From assembly GCF_913062585.1 (NCBI RefSeq), contig NZ_CAJXWX010000014.1, forward strand, positions 36,062 through 100,061: DNA of 64,000 nucleotides, read 5' to 3'. Position 1 is the stretch's first letter. Every line of letters starts with the position of its first letter. A program made the position numbers and the translations under genes. The notes beneath the pieces are model-generated. The model was not told the DNA's origin and did not search any database. It saw nothing but the letters and a program-made list of their open reading frames with translations. Source of the DNA: an uncultured Sphingomonas sp. GTDB taxonomy: Bacteria > Pseudomonadota > Alphaproteobacteria > Sphingomonadales > Sphingomonadaceae. Shown in pieces: positions 61,778 to 64,000 of this stretch.

Positions 61778-62320
61778 TCAGTTGCGATCGGGGACCGAGA
61801 AGGTGCCCGTGACCCGGCCCGACGGCGCGCGCGCGACCGCACCGCCATTCCCCGACGACGCCCCGCCCGCCACCGACGATCCGTCGATCACCGCGCGGCC
61901 GGTGTCGAGGTTGATGGTCAGGCGGCCGCCATTCACCGTGTTGCCGTCCTGGGTCAGGGTGACGTTGCCCAGCATCGTGATGACCCGGCGGTTGAGGTCG
62001 TAGATGCCGTAATTGGCGCGCGCGGTCTGGTTGGGCCGCTTCACGACGACATTGCCCGACGCCTCGAACCGCGAGACCTGCGGCTTTCCGCCGATCACCT
62101 GGCCGGTATAGATGATGACGACGCGCGCGGCGGTCAGCGTCATCTCCGCCTGGCGCAGCGAGACATTGCCGGACAGGACGCCGCGATTCTGCTTGTCCTG
62201 CAATTCGATGACGTCCGCGCCGAAATCGACGGGCGCACGGCTGTCATGCTTGCCCTGCGCGGTGGCGGACACTGCCAGGACGAGAAGGGCCGGAGCCGCA
62301 GCGGCGAGGAGCTTGTGCAT
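61778..62320 (-). CDS. lptA: Lipopolysaccharide transport periplasmic protein LptA
   Basis: 180 residues. A signal peptide (LLAAAAPALLVLAVSATAQG) precedes an OstA-type beta-jellyroll with VIELQDKQNRGVLSGNVSLR, GKPQVSRFEASGNVVVKRPN and NLNRRVITMLGNVTLTQ-like repeats. It bridges LptC and LptD. The Gly/Ser-rich tail is species-specific. 18 bases separate it from lptC and 73 bases from lptB. Confidence 0.95.
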   Translation of the reverse strand: MHKLLAAAAPALLVLAVSATAQGKHDSRAPVDFGADVIELQDKQNRGVLSGNVSLRQAEMTLTAARVVIIYTGQVIGGKPQVSRFEASGNVVVKRPNQTARANYGIYDLNRRVITMLGNVTLTQDGNTVNGGRLTINLDTGRAVIDGSSVAGGASSGNGGAVARAPSGRVTGTFSVPDRN

Positions 62321-62338
62321 GGGCGGCTATTTCGTGCT

Positions 62339-62965
62339 TTACGGCACGATGCGCAAGCGTGCGTTGCCTTCCAGCCGGACGGTGCGGTTTTCCAGGTCCG
62401 CCCGCATCCGGTTCGCGCTGAACGTCCCCTGCGGCACGCGGCCCGTCACCGCGCCGCCCGACACCATCGTCCGCTGCTGCAGGTCGATCGTCGCATTCTG
62501 GGTCTGGAGGTCGTATCCGCCCGCCGACTTGAAATCGAGCGGCCCGTCCAGCTTCACCTGTTCGGTGCGCATGTCGTAGCGGCCCGAATCGGCGCTGACC
62601 GTGGCGGGGCCGTCCGACAGCCGGATCGCGGCGGCCAGCTTGTTCAATTGCACCACCGGCTCGGCCGAGCTGCGCTGGATCGCGGAGCCTGCGTCGAGCA
62701 CGAAGGGCTGCCCCTTGTCGTCGACGCCGCGATACTGCGCCGCCTGGATCTTCAGCCGCTCCTTGGCGACCTCGACCTTCTTCTTGTCGAGGACGAAGGA
62801 CACCTCGCTCGACGAATAGATCGGCGCCATTACCAGGAACGCCGACAGCACGCCGATCGCGCTGGGCAGCATCCAGCGCGCCACCCGCACGAATCGGTCG
62901 TGGCGGCTGCCGGGCGCGGCCCAGCGCTGACGCTGGGTACGGGCGCGGTCGGCGATCTCGGACAT
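62339..62965 (-). CDS. lptC: Lipopolysaccharide export protein LptC
   Basis: 208 residues. One N-terminal membrane anchor (WMLPSAIGVLSAFLVMAPI) and a periplasmic jellyroll with QPFVLDAGSAIQRSSAEPVV, MRTEQVKLDGPLDFKSAGGY, QTQNATIDLQQRTMVSGGAV. LptC receives lipopolysaccharide from LptBFG and passes it to LptA. It is 23 bases downstream of the RNase D gene. Confidence 0.93.
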   Translation of the reverse strand: MSEIADRARTQRQRWAAPGSRHDRFVRVARWMLPSAIGVLSAFLVMAPIYSSSEVSFVLDKKKVEVAKERLKIQAAQYRGVDDKGQPFVLDAGSAIQRSSAEPVVQLNKLAAAIRLSDGPATVSADSGRYDMRTEQVKLDGPLDFKSAGGYDLQTQNATIDLQQRTMVSGGAVTGRVPQGTFSANRMRADLENRTVRLEGNARLRIVP

Positions 62966-62988
62966 GCAGGCTCCCTGGGCGGACCGAA

Positions 62989-63609
62989 TCAGGCGTGGGC
63001 GAAGATATCGACCTCGGGCCAGCCGGCGAGGTCCAGCTCGGCGCGCGCCGGCAGGAAATCGAAACAGGCCTGCGCCAGTTCCATCCGGCCTTCACGCTCC
63101 AGCCGCTTGTCGAGCTCGACCTTCATGCGGTGCAGGTAGCGCACGTCGGACGCGGCATATTCGCGCTGCGCATCGGACAGGTCGGGCGCACCCCAGTCGG
63201 ACGACTGCTGCGCCTTGGACAGCTCGACGCCGAGCAGTTCGCGGACCAGCTCCTTCAGGCCGTGGCGGTCGGTATAGGTCCGCACCAGCCGCGAGGCGAT
63301 CTTGGTGCAATAGACGGGGGCGGCGACGACGCCCAGATAATGGCGGATCGCGGCGATGTCGAAGCGCCCGAAATGATAGAGCTTCAGCCGGGCCGGATCG
63401 GCGAGCAATGCCCGCAGGTTCGGCGCGGCATAGTCGCTTTCGGGCGAAAAGCGCACCAGATGCTCGTCCGGGCCGCCGTCCGAAAGCTGGACGACGCACA
63501 GCCGGTCGCGCGGCGTGATCAGGCCCATCGTCTCGGTATCGACGGCGATCGACGCGCCGGGCGCGAACAGATCGGCGGGAATGTCTTCTTCATGCAGATG
63601 AACGGTCAT
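62989..63609 (-). CDS. rnd: RNase D-like 3'-5' exonuclease
   Basis: 206 residues, a compact DEDDy exonuclease without the HRDC domains of full RNase D (375). ExoI is ASIAVDTETMGL (D and E), ExoII LKLYHFGRFDIAAI, ExoIII REYAASDVRYLHRMKVEL (Tyr and Asp). It likely trims structured RNAs or tRNA ends. First gene of the lpt-rpoN run. Confidence 0.9.
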   Translation of the reverse strand: MTVHLHEEDIPADLFAPGASIAVDTETMGLITPRDRLCVVQLSDGGPDEHLVRFSPESDYAAPNLRALLADPARLKLYHFGRFDIAAIRHYLGVVAAPVYCTKIASRLVRTYTDRHGLKELVRELLGVELSKAQQSSDWGAPDLSDAQREYAASDVRYLHRMKVELDKRLEREGRMELAQACFDFLPARAELDLAGWPEVDIFAHA

Positions 63610-63929
63610 CCGCCTGCCCTAGCGGCCGGGGGGCGAAGCCTCAACCGGGATCGCGCGAAAGGGGGAGGGGTGATTCGCCGCTTTCCGCGAAAACTTGTGG
63701 AGTTTCGGCCACAATTCCGACGCAATCTGCTTCGTTCGCGGCAAAGCGAGAGCCGTTCGCACGATTTCGTTCGCGATGGCTGCGTATCTGCGTTATGACC
63801 CCCAATCAGGCGCAAAAGGTTTGGCGCCGAAAGACCCGCGCTCTTCGTCCGGCGCACGGTTCTTGAAGATAGCATTTGCGGGCGAACCGGGAAGACGAAC
63901 AGGGCTTATGGGTTTCGATAGAGGTAGCC
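63610..63929. other. Intergenic region before the contig end
   Basis: About 320 bases upstream of the RNase D gene. It contains no convincing gene apart from a possible gene start at 63908. The reverse strand probably holds the promoter of the rnd-lpt operon; no clear -35/-10 could be assigned. Confidence 0.6.
63908..63929 (+). CDS. Possible start of a truncated gene (MGFDRGS)
   Basis: An ATG at 63908 is preceded by AGGG. Only seven codons, M-G-F-D-R-G-S, remain before the adapter. Sphingomonad cold-shock proteins often open with such a Gly/Arg-rich sequence, which is a memory-based guess and cannot be tested from this window. Confidence 0.3.
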
Positions 63930-64000
63930 CTGTCTCTTATACACATCTCCGAGCCCACGAGACCGTACTAGATCTCGTATGCCGTCTTCTGCTTGAAAAA
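63930..64000. other. Illumina Nextera adapter read-through (not genomic)
   Basis: CTGTCTCTTATACACATCT is the Tn5 mosaic end used in Nextera libraries; CCGAGCCCACGAGAC is the Nextera read-2 adapter; CGTACTAG (63964-63971) has the i7 index position and matches index N702; ATCTCGTATGCCGTCTTC and GCTTG are the P7 tail; five A follow. This is technical sequence at the contig end. Confidence 0.98.

Noticed and set aside
1..64000. tRNA or rRNA genes
   Set aside because: No cloverleaf with TTCRANNC T-loop or rRNA-like sequence was noticed by eye; a covariance search would be needed to exclude them formally.

Overview
The window is GC-rich DNA that looks like a chromosomal contig from a sphingomonad (Alphaproteobacteria, Sphingomonas-like). 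That assignment rests on protein style and gene order (argH-lptM-lysA; rnd-lptC-lptA-lptB-rpoN; a MucR/Ros regulator; an Rsh of the bifunctional type) and is inference, not a database match. The last 71 bases are not genomic: they are an Illumina Nextera/Tn5 adapter with index and P7 tail, so the assembled contig appears to end there with an untrimmed adapter.

Region 1-19,250 is housekeeping. It holds a truncated secreted protein, a RecF/OLD-type ATPase, a polyisoprenyl-phosphate glycosyltransferase, an M48 metalloprotease, the Rsh alarmone enzyme, a divergent DNA-repair pair (Lhr-like helicase and SNM1-like exonuclease), the glucan genes mdoG-mdoH, a TlpA-like lipoprotein thioredoxin, argH-lptM-lysA, a siroheme-synthase-like protein and a ZntB/CorA transporter. 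The intergenic gaps are full of paired inverted repeats.

Region 19,300-57,000 is one nearly complete flagellar gene set. A block on the minus strand, read from 35,950 down to 19,305, is flbD-like/fliE-F-G-H-I-J-K-L-M-N-O-P-Q-R-flhB-fliD-fliS. Two flagellin genes follow on the plus strand, then a LolC/E-like permease, slt-flhA-fliA, motA-like/motB-like-flgA-flgM-flgN (all minus), and then flgBCDEFGHIJKL-motA-motB (plus). Almost all junctions overlap by 1-8 bases or are separated by very short gaps, so these are translationally coupled operons. No che genes, flhF/flhG, flaF or flbT are present.

The regulatory circuit can be read in the DNA. The window encodes sigma54 (rpoN), a sigma54 activator (FlbD-like), sigma28 (FliA) and its anti-sigma factor (FlgM). 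Two near-perfect sigma54 promoters precede flgB and slt-flhA-fliA, and each has an upstream palindrome CGGCAAGCYCTTGCCG at enhancer distance. Four promoters of the form TAAA-N15-GCCGTT precede both flagellins, fliD and flgM, the classical late (FliA) set.

Region 57,000-63,930 holds a glutathione S-transferase, a cysteine-free MucR homologue, an orphan plus-strand terminator that may end a small RNA, a small hypothetical protein, rpoN, the lptB-lptA-lptC transport genes and an RNase D-like exonuclease. No tRNA, rRNA, CRISPR, insertion sequence or prophage was seen.
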